Assembly (NCBI RefSeq): GCF_039872765.1
Contig: NZ_JBDPZC010000002.1
Span: forward strand, 248,001-312,000
Direction: 5' to 3'
Origin: Roseateles_B flavus
GTDB lineage: Bacteria > Pseudomonadota > Gammaproteobacteria > Burkholderiales > Burkholderiaceae_C
Length of the DNA stretch: 64,000 nucleotides
Made by a program: the position numbers and the translations under genes. Numbering within the stretch: the stretch's first letter is position 1; each line of letters opens with the position of its first letter. Of the stretch, positions 9,970-18,485 are shown one piece after another. The notes below the pieces were generated by a model, which had not been told where the DNA came from, searched no databases, and saw only the letters and a program-made list of their open reading frames with translations.

Positions 9970-12900
9970 ATGGGCAAGAACAGAAGATGGCTCGGCCGCC
10001 TGGCCGCCTGGTGTGCTCTGGGCCTGGCCCCGTTCGCGGGCGCCCAGGGACTGCAGACGCAGGAGCTCCCCAGGCCCGTCCAGGACTGGCAGGCCTGGGC
10101 CTGGCAGGACCAGGGCCAGCGGCGCTGCCCGCCGCCCCATGACCAGCAGGGCGAGGCCAGCTGCCTGTGGCCCGCCCTGCTGAAGCTGCAGGCCGATCCG
10201 CAGGGCGCGCGCTTCCAGTACGAGGTCCATGTGCTCGGGGCTCCCGTCCGGGTCACGCTGCCGGGTGAGCCGGCGCACTGGCCGCAGGACGTCAAGGCCC
10301 AGGGCCGGAGCCTGGCCCTGGTGGCGGTCGACGAGGCCCCCACCGTGCTGCTGGCACCCGGCCACCATGTGATCGAGGGGCGCATCCCCTGGACCCGCAT
10401 GCCCCAGGACCTGCCCCTGCCTCCGGGCCTGGCCAGCCTGCAGTTCAGCCTGGACGGCCAGGTGCAGGAACGCTGGGTCGGCGAGGACGGCCGGCTCTGG
10501 CTGCGCGGATCGCCCCAGCAGGTCAGCCACACCGAAAGCCTGCAGATCAAGACCGTGCGCCTGCTGGACGACGGCGTGCCCATGGGCCTGCGCACGCGCT
10601 ACCAGCTGCTGGTGGCCGGCAAGGCGCGCGAGCTGGTCCTGCCCCATGCCGTGCTGCCCGAGTGGACCGCCAGCGAGCTGAACAGCCCCCTGCCCGCCCG
10701 GCTGCAGCCGGACGGCAGCCTGCGCATCCAGGCACGGCCGGGCCAGTGGATCCTGGAAGTCGCCAGCCGGCGCATGCAGCCCCTCACCCAGCTGAAGCTG
10801 CCCGAAGGGATTGCCGGCGAGGAGGAAGCCTGGCTGGTGCAGAGCCACCCGGCGCTGCGCGTGATCAGCGTGCAGGGCGCTACCGCCATCGACCCCAAGC
10901 AGCTGGAGATGCCCGATGAATGGCGCCAGCTGCCGGCCTACCGCCTGCGCCCGGGCGAGGCCCTGCAGCTGCAGGTCAGCCAGCGCGGCATGGCCGAGGC
11001 AGCGGCCGACAAGGTCAGCGTGCAGCGCAAGCTGTGGCTGGATTTCGACGGCCAGGGCTACACCGTCCAGGACCGCATGCTGGGGCAGTTCAATCGCTCG
11101 ACCCGCCTGGAGATGACGCCCCCCGGCCAGCTGGGCCGCGCCAGCGTGAGCGCACAGGACCAGCCCATCACGCGGCTGGCGCCCGGCGGCCCGCTGGGCC
11201 TGGAGATCCGCCACAGCGAGAGCGGACCGCGCGGCGGGCTCAGCGCCGACAGCCGCATCGAGGGTCCCCTGCGCACACTGCCCGTCAGCGGCTGGTCGAC
11301 GACGGCCCAGAGCGTGCAGACGAATCTGCAGCTGCCGCCGGGCTGGCGGCTGCTGCATGCCGGGGGCGTCGACGGCGTGCAGGGCAGCTGGGTCTCGGCC
11401 TGGACCCTGTGGGACCTGTTCTTCCTGATGCTGGCCGTGGCGGCCGCCACGCGACTGGTGCACTGGCGGCTGGGCCTGCTGCTGGGACTGGGCCTGCTGC
11501 TGGGCTGGCACCTGGCCGGCTCGCCCTCGCCGGCCCTGTGGCTGGCGATGCTGGCCCTGCTGGCCCTGGAGCGGCAGCTGCCCGCGGCGCCCCGCCTGCA
11601 TCGGGCCCTGCGGCTGGGTCGCCTGGCCTGCGCCCTGGCGCTGGGCCTGCTGCTGCTGCCTTTTGCCGTCCAGCAGGCGCGCCTGAGCCTGCATCCGGCG
11701 CTGGAAGACCTGGGCCGGCCCATGGACCGCCGTGACATGGACCCGCCCCCGGGGGAAGTCGCCGTCGATGTGGCCGAGGCAGTGCCGGCGCCGGCACTCA
11801 TGCCGCCCATTGAGAAGATGGCGCCGCCCCCTGGCCGGCTGCGCGAGGCGAAGCCGGAGCCTGCCAAGGCGGTCTACGGCTCCTCGTCCCAGGAGCGCCT
11901 GCGCCAGCAGGACCCGGGCCTGCGGGTGCAGACCGGGCCGGGCCTGCCCTCCTGGGGCTGGCGCAGCGTCACGCTGAGCTGGGAAGGCCCCGTCCAGCCC
12001 CAGCAGGCGTTCCGGCTGTGGCTGATCCCGCCCTGGCTGACCGCCCTGGGCCTGCGCCTGGGGAGCGTGGTCCTGCTGGTGGCGGCCTTGCTGGCGCTGC
12101 TGCGCGCCCGCGGCCAGGATGCCGCCCCACCCGGCGCACCCGGGCGAGCGACGCTGTGGCAGCGCTGGCGCCGTCCCGCCTCGGCGCCTGCGGCCCTGAT
12201 GCTGGCAGCCCTGCTCGGAACCGGCCTGCTGCCGGCCCCTGCCCAGGCCCAGAGCCCCGGTCCGGAGGCCGCGGCCACCGCCGGCCTGCCCTGGCCCAGC
12301 GAGGCCCAGCTGGAGGCCCTGCGCCAGAAGACGCATCCCGCGCCGGCCTGCCTGCCCCACTGCGCAGAGTACGCGCGGGCCTGGCTCAGCGCGCGCGGCA
12401 CGGCGGTGCAGCTGCGCCTGGAGCTCCACGCCCAGGCCGAGGTGGCGGTGCCGCTGCCGGGCCAGGGCAGCCACTGGCGCCCGGTCCGCATCAGCGTGGA
12501 CGGCCGCACGGCGCGCACGCGGCGTGACGAGTCCGGCGCCCTGTGGCTCGCGGCCTCGCCGGGGGTCCAGCTGGTGGTGCTGGAGAGCGAGGTGGGCACT
12601 GCCGACAGCGTCGACATCGCCCTGCCCCTGCCCCTGCGCGCGCTGCAGAGCGATCTGCAGGGCTGGCAGCTGGGCGGCCTGGACGCCCGCGGGCTGCCCC
12701 AGGGCGCCCTGATCCTGAACCGGTCCACTGGCCTGGGCAGCAAGGACGCCGACGGCGGCACGCAGCGGGACAACCTCGCGCCCCTGGTGCGCATCGAGCG
12801 GCAGCTGGACCTGGACCTCAGCTGGCAGGTCCGCACGCGCATCAGCCGCCTGACGCCCAGCCGCACGCCGGTGCGCGTCCAGTTCGCCCTGCTGCCCCAG

Positions 12901-14172
12901 GAGAGCCTGGACGATGCCGCCGTCAAGGTCGTGGACGGCCTGGCCGAGGTCCAGCTGGGCGCCGAGGAAACGCTGGAGCTGCTGAGCCGCCTGCCCGTGC
13001 AGCCCGGCCTGCAGCTCAGGGCCCTGGACCGCCCCCTGCAGGTGGAGACCTGGTCGCTGAGCGCGGCCTCGCTCTGGCATGTGCAGTTCGAAGGCCTGGC
13101 TCCCACCAGCCATCACCAGGAGGGGCAGTGGCAGCCCCAGTGGCATCCCTGGCCGGGCGAGCAGCTGCGCCTGCAGGTCCAGCGTCCGGCAGGCGCAGCC
13201 GGGCAGACCCTCACCATGGACCGGCTCAGCACCACCATCACCCCCGGCCGCCAGATGACGGACTACGCCGTGACGCTGCACCTTCGCAGCAGCCTGGGCG
13301 GGGACCAGCCCCTGCAGCTGCCGGCCGGTGCGGAGCTGCTGGCCCTGAGCATGGACGGCCGCGAGCTGCCCCTGCTGCAGAGGGCGGGCCAGGTGCAGCT
13401 GCCCCTGGCGCCGGGCGCGCATGAAGTCCAGCTGCGCTGGCGCGAGCCGGCCGGCCTGGGCCCGCTCTTTCGCAGCAGCACGCTGGGCCTGCCCGCGGCC
13501 GGCGTCAACGAGTCCCTCACCCTGATCGTGCCGCAGGACCGCATCGCGCTCTGGATGCGGGGCCCGCTGATGGGGCCGGCCGTGCACTTCTGGGGCGTGC
13601 TGCTGGTGCTGGGCCTGCTGGCCGCCCTGCTGCGCCGCGTGCCGGACCTGCCCCTGTCGCCCGCGGGCACCGTGCTGCTGGGCCTGGGCCTCGCACCGAC
13701 CGGCCTGTGGGGCCTGCCCTTCTTCGTGGCCTGGCTGCTCCTGCTGCGCCAGCGCCCGGCCTGGCAGGCGCGCCTGGGGCGCCGCACCCACAACGCCTTG
13801 CAGCTGCTGCTGGTGCTGGGATCGCTGCTCGCGCTGGTCGTGCTGCTCAATGCGCTGAGCGTGGGCCTGCTGGGCTATCCGGACCTGCGGGTGATCGGCC
13901 ACAACTCCGACGCCCATGTGCTGCACTGGTACGCCGACCGCTTTGCCGGCCAGTCCAGCAGCGTGCAGCTGCTGAGCATGCCGCTGTGGGTCTACCGGCT
14001 GCTGATGCTGGCCTGGGCGCTGTGGCTGGCACTGACCCTGCTGAGCGTGCTGCGCTGGGCCTGGGCCCACTTCAGCGAGGGCGGCGTGTGGCGGGCGGGC
14101 GTCCGGCCCCTCAAGGCCGGTGCCGCAGCGCCGGTCCAGGACGGCCCCGAGCCGCCCGCACCCTCCCCCTGA
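9970..14172 (+). CDS. Very large membrane protein of unknown function, apparent internal duplication
   Basis: Predicted 1400-residue exported membrane protein. The ATG at 9970 follows GAGGGA and opens a signal peptide (WLGRLAAWCALGLAPFAGAQ). Hydrophobic clusters lie at about residues 477-570, 693-713, 740-761 and from about 1205 to the C-terminus, separated by two long beta-rich soluble parts. The second soluble part begins after a second signal-like stretch (LLGTGLLPAPAQAQ), and both parts start with a similar order of elements: paired Cys, a strand-rich region, then VLLAPGHHVIEG or VQLVVLESEV. I read this as a duplicated module. It is not part of an obvious operon. I do not recognise the family and propose no activity. 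Confidence 0.85.
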   Translation: MGKNRRWLGRLAAWCALGLAPFAGAQGLQTQELPRPVQDWQAWAWQDQGQRRCPPPHDQQGEASCLWPALLKLQADPQGARFQYEVHVLGAPVRVTLPGEPAHWPQDVKAQGRSLALVAVDEAPTVLLAPGHHVIEGRIPWTRMPQDLPLPPGLASLQFSLDGQVQERWVGEDGRLWLRGSPQQVSHTESLQIKTVRLLDDGVPMGLRTRYQLLVAGKARELVLPHAVLPEWTASELNSPLPARLQPDGSLRIQARPGQWILEVASRRMQPLTQLKLPEGIAGEEEAWLVQSHPALRVISVQGATAIDPKQLEMPDEWRQLPAYRLRPGEALQLQVSQRGMAEAAADKVSVQRKLWLDFDGQGYTVQDRMLGQFNRSTRLEMTPPGQLGRASVSAQDQPITRLAPGGPLGLEIRHSESGPRGGLSADSRIEGPLRTLPVSGWSTTAQSVQTNLQLPPGWRLLHAGGVDGVQGSWVSAWTLWDLFFLMLAVAAATRLVHWRLGLLLGLGLLLGWHLAGSPSPALWLAMLALLALERQLPAAPRLHRALRLGRLACALALGLLLLPFAVQQARLSLHPALEDLGRPMDRRDMDPPPGEVAVDVAEAVPAPALMPPIEKMAPPPGRLREAKPEPAKAVYGSSSQERLRQQDPGLRVQTGPGLPSWGWRSVTLSWEGPVQPQQAFRLWLIPPWLTALGLRLGSVVLLVAALLALLRARGQDAAPPGAPGRATLWQRWRRPASAPAALMLAALLGTGLLPAPAQAQSPGPEAAATAGLPWPSEAQLEALRQKTHPAPACLPHCAEYARAWLSARGTAVQLRLELHAQAEVAVPLPGQGSHWRPVRISVDGRTARTRRDESGALWLAASPGVQLVVLESEVGTADSVDIALPLPLRALQSDLQGWQLGGLDARGLPQGALILNRSTGLGSKDADGGTQRDNLAPLVRIERQLDLDLSWQVRTRISRLTPSRTPVRVQFALLPQESLDDAAVKVVDGLAEVQLGAEETLELLSRLPVQPGLQLRALDRPLQVETWSLSAASLWHVQFEGLAPTSHHQEGQWQPQWHPWPGEQLRLQVQRPAGAAGQTLTMDRLSTTITPGRQMTDYAVTLHLRSSLGGDQPLQLPAGAELLALSMDGRELPLLQRAGQVQLPLAPGAHEVQLRWREPAGLGPLFRSSTLGLPAAGVNESLTLIVPQDRIALWMRGPLMGPAVHFWGVLLVLGLLAALLRRVPDLPLSPAGTVLLGLGLAPTGLWGLPFFVAWLLLLRQRPAWQARLGRRTHNALQLLLVLGSLLALVVLLNALSVGLLGYPDLRVIGHNSDAHVLHWYADRFAGQSSSVQLLSMPLWVYRLLMLAWALWLALTLLSVLRWAWAHFSEGGVWRAGVRPLKAGAAAPVQDGPEPPAPSP

Positions 14173-14208
14173 GCGGCCCCTGCCCCACGATGCGGGGCGG
14201 CCGGGCGC

Positions 14209-15063
14209 TCAGTCCGCCTTCCAGTCCTGCTGCCCGTAGCGGGACAGGATGCGCGCCAGGCGCTTGCTGCGGCGCAGCTCGGCGATGCCCTGGTCGAGAT
14301 GCTCGACCAGCTGCGCGGCGTTGGGCAGGCGCGGGCTGAAGCCCACGTAGACCGGCGAGGCCTGCTGGCAGCCGGCCTCGCGGATCTTGTCCTGCAGGCG
14401 CAGCTGCTTGACCAGCATGTGCATCACCGCCGCGCTCTCGATGACGCCGTCCAGGCGCCCGCGGGCCAGGTTGCGCGCATTGACCTCGGCGGGATTGGCG
14501 CCGCGGGTCAGCACCACGCGGGCCTTGTTCTCCGGCCGGCTGATCCACTCGCCGAAAGCGAACTCGTATTCGTAGCCCGACACCACGGCCACCTGACGGA
14601 GCCCGTCGAGGTCGGAGGCCTGGCTGAAGCGCAGCGGGTTGCCGGCGGCCACGTAGAGGCAGTCGGCCGGCTCGCCCACGGCTTCATGGCCGATCAGCAG
14701 CCCCAGGCGCTGGGCCTGCTCGCGCGTCAGCTCGGGAGCGATGGCGGCCTGCCCCTCGCGCACCTGCTGCAGGGCGCGGTCCCAGGGCACGATCTGGTAT
14801 TTCAGCTGCCAGGTGGGCGGCGCGAAGATCTCGCGCAGCATCTCCACCACATAGCCCGGCCTGTCGCTGTCGGGTTGGCAGTTGTAGGGGCACCAGGGGT
14901 CGGACAGCACCAGCAAGACCTGTCCCCCAGGCGCGGCGCCGCTGGCCTGCGTCGCGGGCACGGCGCCCGCCCCCGGGGCACCGGACTGCGCCCAGGCGCC
15001 CGGGACCCCGACCAGCAGAGCCCCCAGCAGCCACACCCAACGCCCGACAGCACGCAGGTTCAA
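14209..15063 (-). CDS. Periplasmic solute-binding-like protein (SBP family 3), TTG start
   Basis: 284-residue exported protein of the extracellular solute-binding family 3 type. Key stretches are VLSDPWCPYNC, GYVVEMLREIF, PWDRALQQVREGQAAIAPE and GFSPRLPNAAQLVEHLDQG. I place the start at TTG 15063: AAGGAG lies six bases upstream, and the product then opens directly with a good signal peptide (NLRAVGRWVWLLGALLVG to AWAQ). The ATG at 15105 has no Shine-Dalgarno and adds a charged tail. No permease or ATPase gene is adjacent, as is common for orphan members. A variant of the dispersed repeat (GCAAGACCTGTCCCC) lies at about 14913-14926. Confidence 0.8.
   Translation of the reverse strand: MNLRAVGRWVWLLGALLVGVPGAWAQSGAPGAGAVPATQASGAAPGGQVLLVLSDPWCPYNCQPDSDRPGYVVEMLREIFAPPTWQLKYQIVPWDRALQQVREGQAAIAPELTREQAQRLGLLIGHEAVGEPADCLYVAAGNPLRFSQASDLDGLRQVAVVSGYEYEFAFGEWISRPENKARVVLTRGANPAEVNARNLARGRLDGVIESAAVMHMLVKQLRLQDKIREAGCQQASPVYVGFSPRLPNAAQLVEHLDQGIAELRRSKRLARILSRYGQQDWKAD
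14913..14926 (+). repeat. Variant copy of the dispersed repeat (intragenic)
   Basis: GCAAGACCTGTCCC differs from the repeat core at one base. In the antisense gene it again encodes Gly-Gln-Val-Leu, like most coding copies. Confidence 0.45.
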
Positions 15064-15241
15064 ACGCTTCTCCTTGGCCGGCCAGGGCCGACGCAGCCGC
15101 CCCATTCTTGATGAGTCGCCCTGCGCAGGCAAGCGCGGGCCGGCCAGGGACCGGCACTTTCCCGGCCCTTCGTGAACACGGCCATGAACACAACCGTTTG
15201 CAGGTGCAGCCGGCGCGCAAGCGGCGCGGGGCAGCGCCCGC

Positions 15242-16213
15242 TCAGAACTTGGTGCTGTAGTTCGCCGGCAGCCAGGTGTAGCCCTTGCCATCGGCGCGCA
15301 GCTTGCCGATGCCGGGGAAGCTCACATGGGCCACGGCCACGTAGTAGCCCTTGGCCGCGGCCTCGGCATAGGCCTTCTTGCGCTGGGGCGCCGCGGCCTT
15401 GGAGTCGCTGTCGAACTGGATGGTCACGCTGGGGTCGGGGAACTGCACGGCGGCCACGTGCATCAGGTCGCCCCAGAAGGCCATCTGCTGGCCCTTGCTC
15501 TCGATCACGTAGATGCTGTGACCCGGCGTATGGCCGGGCGTCGGCACCGCGCGGATGCCAGGCAGCAGTTCCGTCGGGCCGCTGAAGGGCTTGAAGCGGC
15601 CGGCGTCCACGTAGGGCTTCAGCGACATCTGCGCCCCCTCGAAGCCGCTCTTGGCCGCGGCCGGGGCCTTGTCCATCGCTTCCTTGCTGAGCCAGTAGTC
15701 GGACTCATGCTGGTCCGCGCGCACGACGGCATTGGGGAAGGCCGCCTTGCCGGCCGAGAGCAGGCCGCCCACGTGGTCGCCATGGAAGTGGGTGATGTAG
15801 ATCTCGTCGATCTCCTCCGGCTGGTAGCCGGCCGCCTTCAGCTGGACCAGCAGGCGGCCCAGGGTGGGGCCGAAGAGGCCGGCCGCGCCGGTGTCGATCA
15901 GGACCAGCTTGCTGCCCGTGTTGACCAGGAAGGCATTCACCGAGGTCTCCACCGGCGCCTTCAGGTAGGCGCGGCTGAGGGCCTTCTCGACCTGGCCGGG
16001 CTTGGCGCCGGTCAGCAGCTTGTCCATCGGCAGGTCCACGGTGCCGTCGTTGAGCGCGGTGACCTCGAAGTCGCCCAGGGCCAGGCGGTAGAAGCCCGGT
16101 GCCTGGTTCTTCTGCTGGGGGGCAGCTGCCAGGGCCGGCAGCGAGATGGCCAGTGCCAGGCCCAGGCCCGTGCAGATGCGGGACAGTTGCGGGATGGTTG
16201 CGCGTGCGCTCAT
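15242..16213 (-). CDS. Exported MBL-fold metallo-hydrolase
   Basis: Metallo-beta-lactamase-fold hydrolase of 323 residues with a signal peptide (LGLALAISLPALAAAP), so probably periplasmic. The zinc motif is THFHGDHVGG near residue 142, with later ligands in ADQHESD, PTPGHTPGHS, FWGDLMH and VAHVSFPG. The layout resembles the AiiA/YtnP branch, some members of which open lactone rings. That activity cannot be read from sequence alone. The ATG at 16213 has GGAGG upstream; longer in-frame starts run into the divergent ubiA region. Confidence 0.9.
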   Translation of the reverse strand: MSARATIPQLSRICTGLGLALAISLPALAAAPQQKNQAPGFYRLALGDFEVTALNDGTVDLPMDKLLTGAKPGQVEKALSRAYLKAPVETSVNAFLVNTGSKLVLIDTGAAGLFGPTLGRLLVQLKAAGYQPEEIDEIYITHFHGDHVGGLLSAGKAAFPNAVVRADQHESDYWLSKEAMDKAPAAAKSGFEGAQMSLKPYVDAGRFKPFSGPTELLPGIRAVPTPGHTPGHSIYVIESKGQQMAFWGDLMHVAAVQFPDPSVTIQFDSDSKAAAPQRKKAYAEAAAKGYYVAVAHVSFPGIGKLRADGKGYTWLPANYSTKF

Positions 16214-16388
16214 GAAGTCCTCCGGTTGGGAATGCGGCTGAGCCTCTCGCCCGTGCGACAGGCCCGCATACAAGGTGCAGGACGCCCGGGAAGCCCGGCA
16301 GTCTTGGCGGAAAGGCAGCATAGCGGCGGCGCATTCGGCCCGCCACGCCAGGGACATTGCCGTCGCCAGACCGGGTGACAATGCCTGC

Positions 16389-17291
16389 ATGAGTTCCGCC
16401 GTCCCTTCCCGACTGAGCCTCTACCTGAACCTGATCCGCTGGGACCGGCCGGCCGGCTGGCTGCTGCTGCTGTGGCCCACGCTGGCCGCCCTGTGGATGG
16501 CGGCGGACGGCTTTCCCGGCTGGCACCTGCTGGCCGTGTTCACCGCCGGCACAGTGCTGATGCGCTCGGCCGGCTGCTGCGTCAACGACGTCGCCGACCG
16601 CGACTTCGACAAACACGTCAAGCGTACCGCCCAGCGGCCGGTGACCAGCGGCGCGGTCTCGGTGAAGGAGGCGCTGGCCGTGGGCGCCGTGCTGGCCCTG
16701 CTGGCCTTCGGCCTGGTGCTGACGACCAACGCGCCCACCATCCTGCTGTCCTTCGCGGCCCTGGCCGTGACCCTGCTCTACCCCTATGCCAAGCGCGTGG
16801 TGAACATGCCCCAGGCCGTGCTGGGCGTGGCCTTCAGCTTCGGCATCCCCATGGCCTTCTCGGCGGCCCTGGGCGGCAGTGAGTGGAGCCTGGCGGCCAT
16901 CCAGGCGGCCGTGCCGAAGTCGGCCTGGGCCCTGCTGGTGGCCAACCTGTTCTGGGTGCTGGCCTACGACACCGAGTACGCGATGGTCGACCGCGACGAC
17001 GACCTCAAGATCGGCATCAAGACCAGCGCCATCACCCTGGGCCGCTTCGACGTGGCGGGCGTGATGGCCTTCTACGCCGTCTTCCTGGCGTCCTGGGCCT
17101 TCCTGGGCCTGCGCCTGGGCCTGGGCAAGCTCTTCCTGCTGGGGCTGGCCGTGGCGGCGGCCCAGGTGGCCTGGCACTACACGCTGATTCGCGACCGCGG
17201 CCGCGAGGGCTGTTTCCGCGCCTTCCGCGCCAACCACTGGGTGGGCTTCGCGATCTTCGCCGGCACTGTGGCCGACCTCAGCCTGCGCTGA
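16389..17291 (+). CDS. ubiA: 4-hydroxybenzoate polyprenyltransferase
   Basis: Integral-membrane prenyltransferase (300 residues) that joins the polyprenyl tail to 4-hydroxybenzoate in ubiquinone synthesis. Both Asp-rich prenyl-diphosphate motifs are present: NDVADRDFDKHVKRT and YDTEYAMVDRDDDLKIG. About eight hydrophobic helices surround them. The ATG at 16389 has no Shine-Dalgarno, and a -10-like GACAAT ends six bases before it, so translation may be leaderless. Its substrate supplier ubiC lies 1.7 kb away, with other genes between. Confidence 0.97.
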   Translation: MSSAVPSRLSLYLNLIRWDRPAGWLLLLWPTLAALWMAADGFPGWHLLAVFTAGTVLMRSAGCCVNDVADRDFDKHVKRTAQRPVTSGAVSVKEALAVGAVLALLAFGLVLTTNAPTILLSFAALAVTLLYPYAKRVVNMPQAVLGVAFSFGIPMAFSAALGGSEWSLAAIQAAVPKSAWALLVANLFWVLAYDTEYAMVDRDDDLKIGIKTSAITLGRFDVAGVMAFYAVFLASWAFLGLRLGLGKLFLLGLAVAAAQVAWHYTLIRDRGREGCFRAFRANHWVGFAIFAGTVADLSLR

Positions 17292-17304
17292 GCGGCCCCG
17301 GGGC

Positions 17305-17757
17305 TCAGTCGAAGACCGAGTTCAGCACCGCAGCCACCACCAGGGTGGTCACGGCCACCAGCACCAGGTCCTTGCCGCACACCTGCCACTCGTAGCCGGG
17401 GTAATGCGGCAGGCGCTGCTGCAGGGCGGGTGGCGGCAGGCGCTTGGCAATGCCCGGCGGCAGGGGCTTGCCGCGCGCCAGGTTCTTGCGGATGCCCGGC
17501 GGCAGGTCGGCATAGCGTTCGCGCACGCCGGCCTCGCGCACCCACAGGCGGGCGTCGCCCACGCTGATGTTGACGCTGACCAGACCGCCGGCGTCGCCAC
17601 GAACGCTCACGCTCGTGCCGTCGGCGCGCTCATCGCGGTCATTGCGGTCCTCGTGCTTGTTGCGCCCCTTGCCATGACCGCGGCCCTCGGGCGGATTGGC
17701 GAGGGCGGGCAGGGCCAGGGGCGTGAGCAGCAGGGGCAGCAGGTGGCGGCGTTGCAT
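17305..17757 (-). CDS. CigR-like (RcnB-related) exported protein
   Basis: 150-residue protein with a signal peptide (RRHLLPLLLTPLALPALA), then a basic Gly/Arg/His-rich stretch, the paired repeat LPPGIRKNLARGKPLPPG / IAKRLPPPALQQRLP, and a C-terminal hydrophobic helix (LVLVAVTTLVVAAVLNSVF). This combination is typical of the CigR anti-virulence-regulator family, where the protein sits in the inner membrane. GGAAG precedes the ATG at 17757. It converges tail to tail with ubiA, with only 13 bases between stops. Confidence 0.7.
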   Translation of the reverse strand: MQRRHLLPLLLTPLALPALANPPEGRGHGKGRNKHEDRNDRDERADGTSVSVRGDAGGLVSVNISVGDARLWVREAGVRERYADLPPGIRKNLARGKPLPPGIAKRLPPPALQQRLPHYPGYEWQVCGKDLVLVAVTTLVVAAVLNSVFD

Positions 17758-17947
17758 GGCGACTTCCTTTCTTGTGAGCCGAGCGCCCCGGGGCCGGGGC
17801 ACGGCGGATGTGCGCATTGTGGACCGCGGCTGAGTGACGCGCTGCAGCGGCGGTATCTCGTGAACGTGCCGTGAGGGGCGGGGCGTCATCCTTCGGTTCC
17901 GTGACTGCAGAGGGTCGGAATGGCCACCGGGCTCCCTCAGTCAGAGG

Positions 17948-18484
17948 ATGCTTTTGCTTCACTTATTGCATTTGAAATGTGGCACGCCGCACAGCAACCC
18001 CAGGGAGCAGGACCTGCGAACGCCCGAGATCGGCCAGGAGGCCCCGTCGCCGCCCCTGTCCGCCAAGGACATCGAGATGGCGAGACTCGCCCAGCGCTGC
18101 CTCATGGAAGCACTGGACCGATCGCGGGCCGCCGCCATCACCTTGACCACCGACAGCGGCGACCACCCCTCCATCGAGTTGCCGCCAGCCGCCCTGCGGC
18201 TGATCGGGCAGCTGCTGGGCGCCATGAGCGAAGGACGACCGGTTTCGCTGGTGCCGGCGCACCGGGAGTTCACGACCGTCGAGGCTGCGAATTTCCTGAA
18301 TGTGTCCCGTCCTTTCGTGATCAAGGCGATCGAAGCAGGGCATCTGCCGCATCGCAAGGTGGGCACCCATCGCAGGATCGCCGCCGAGGATCTGATGGCC
18401 TATGCGCGCCGGATGCGCGCCGGGCAGGAAGCGGCTCTGGAGCCCATGGCCGACAACGCCCGAGAGCTCGGACTGGACTACTGA
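17948..18484 (+). CDS. Excisionase-type DNA-binding antitoxin
   Basis: Small DNA-binding protein, the probable antitoxin of a type II pair with the PIN-domain gene that starts one base after its stop. The C-terminal half is an excisionase-like helix-turn-helix: FTTVEAANFLNVSRPFVIKA, then HRKVGTHRRIAAEDLMAY. Related antitoxins are about 140-150 residues and begin shortly before SAKDIEMARLAQRC, so the ATG at 17948 is probably too far upstream; it also overlaps an AT-rich promoter-like stretch. A CTG at 18014 has GGAG six bases upstream and is a possible start. Autoregulation through sites just upstream would be usual. Confidence 0.75.
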   Translation: MLLLHLLHLKCGTPHSNPREQDLRTPEIGQEAPSPPLSAKDIEMARLAQRCLMEALDRSRAAAITLTTDSGDHPSIELPPAALRLIGQLLGAMSEGRPVSLVPAHREFTTVEAANFLNVSRPFVIKAIEAGHLPHRKVGTHRRIAAEDLMAYARRMRAGQEAALEPMADNARELGLDY

Positions 18485-18485
18485 C

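Noticed and set aside
9730..14070. A 1446-residue open frame on the minus strand
   Set aside because: It is the antisense shadow of the 1400-residue membrane protein: Gln/Gly/Arg/His-rich, no start signal, no domain, as expected opposite GC-rich genes.
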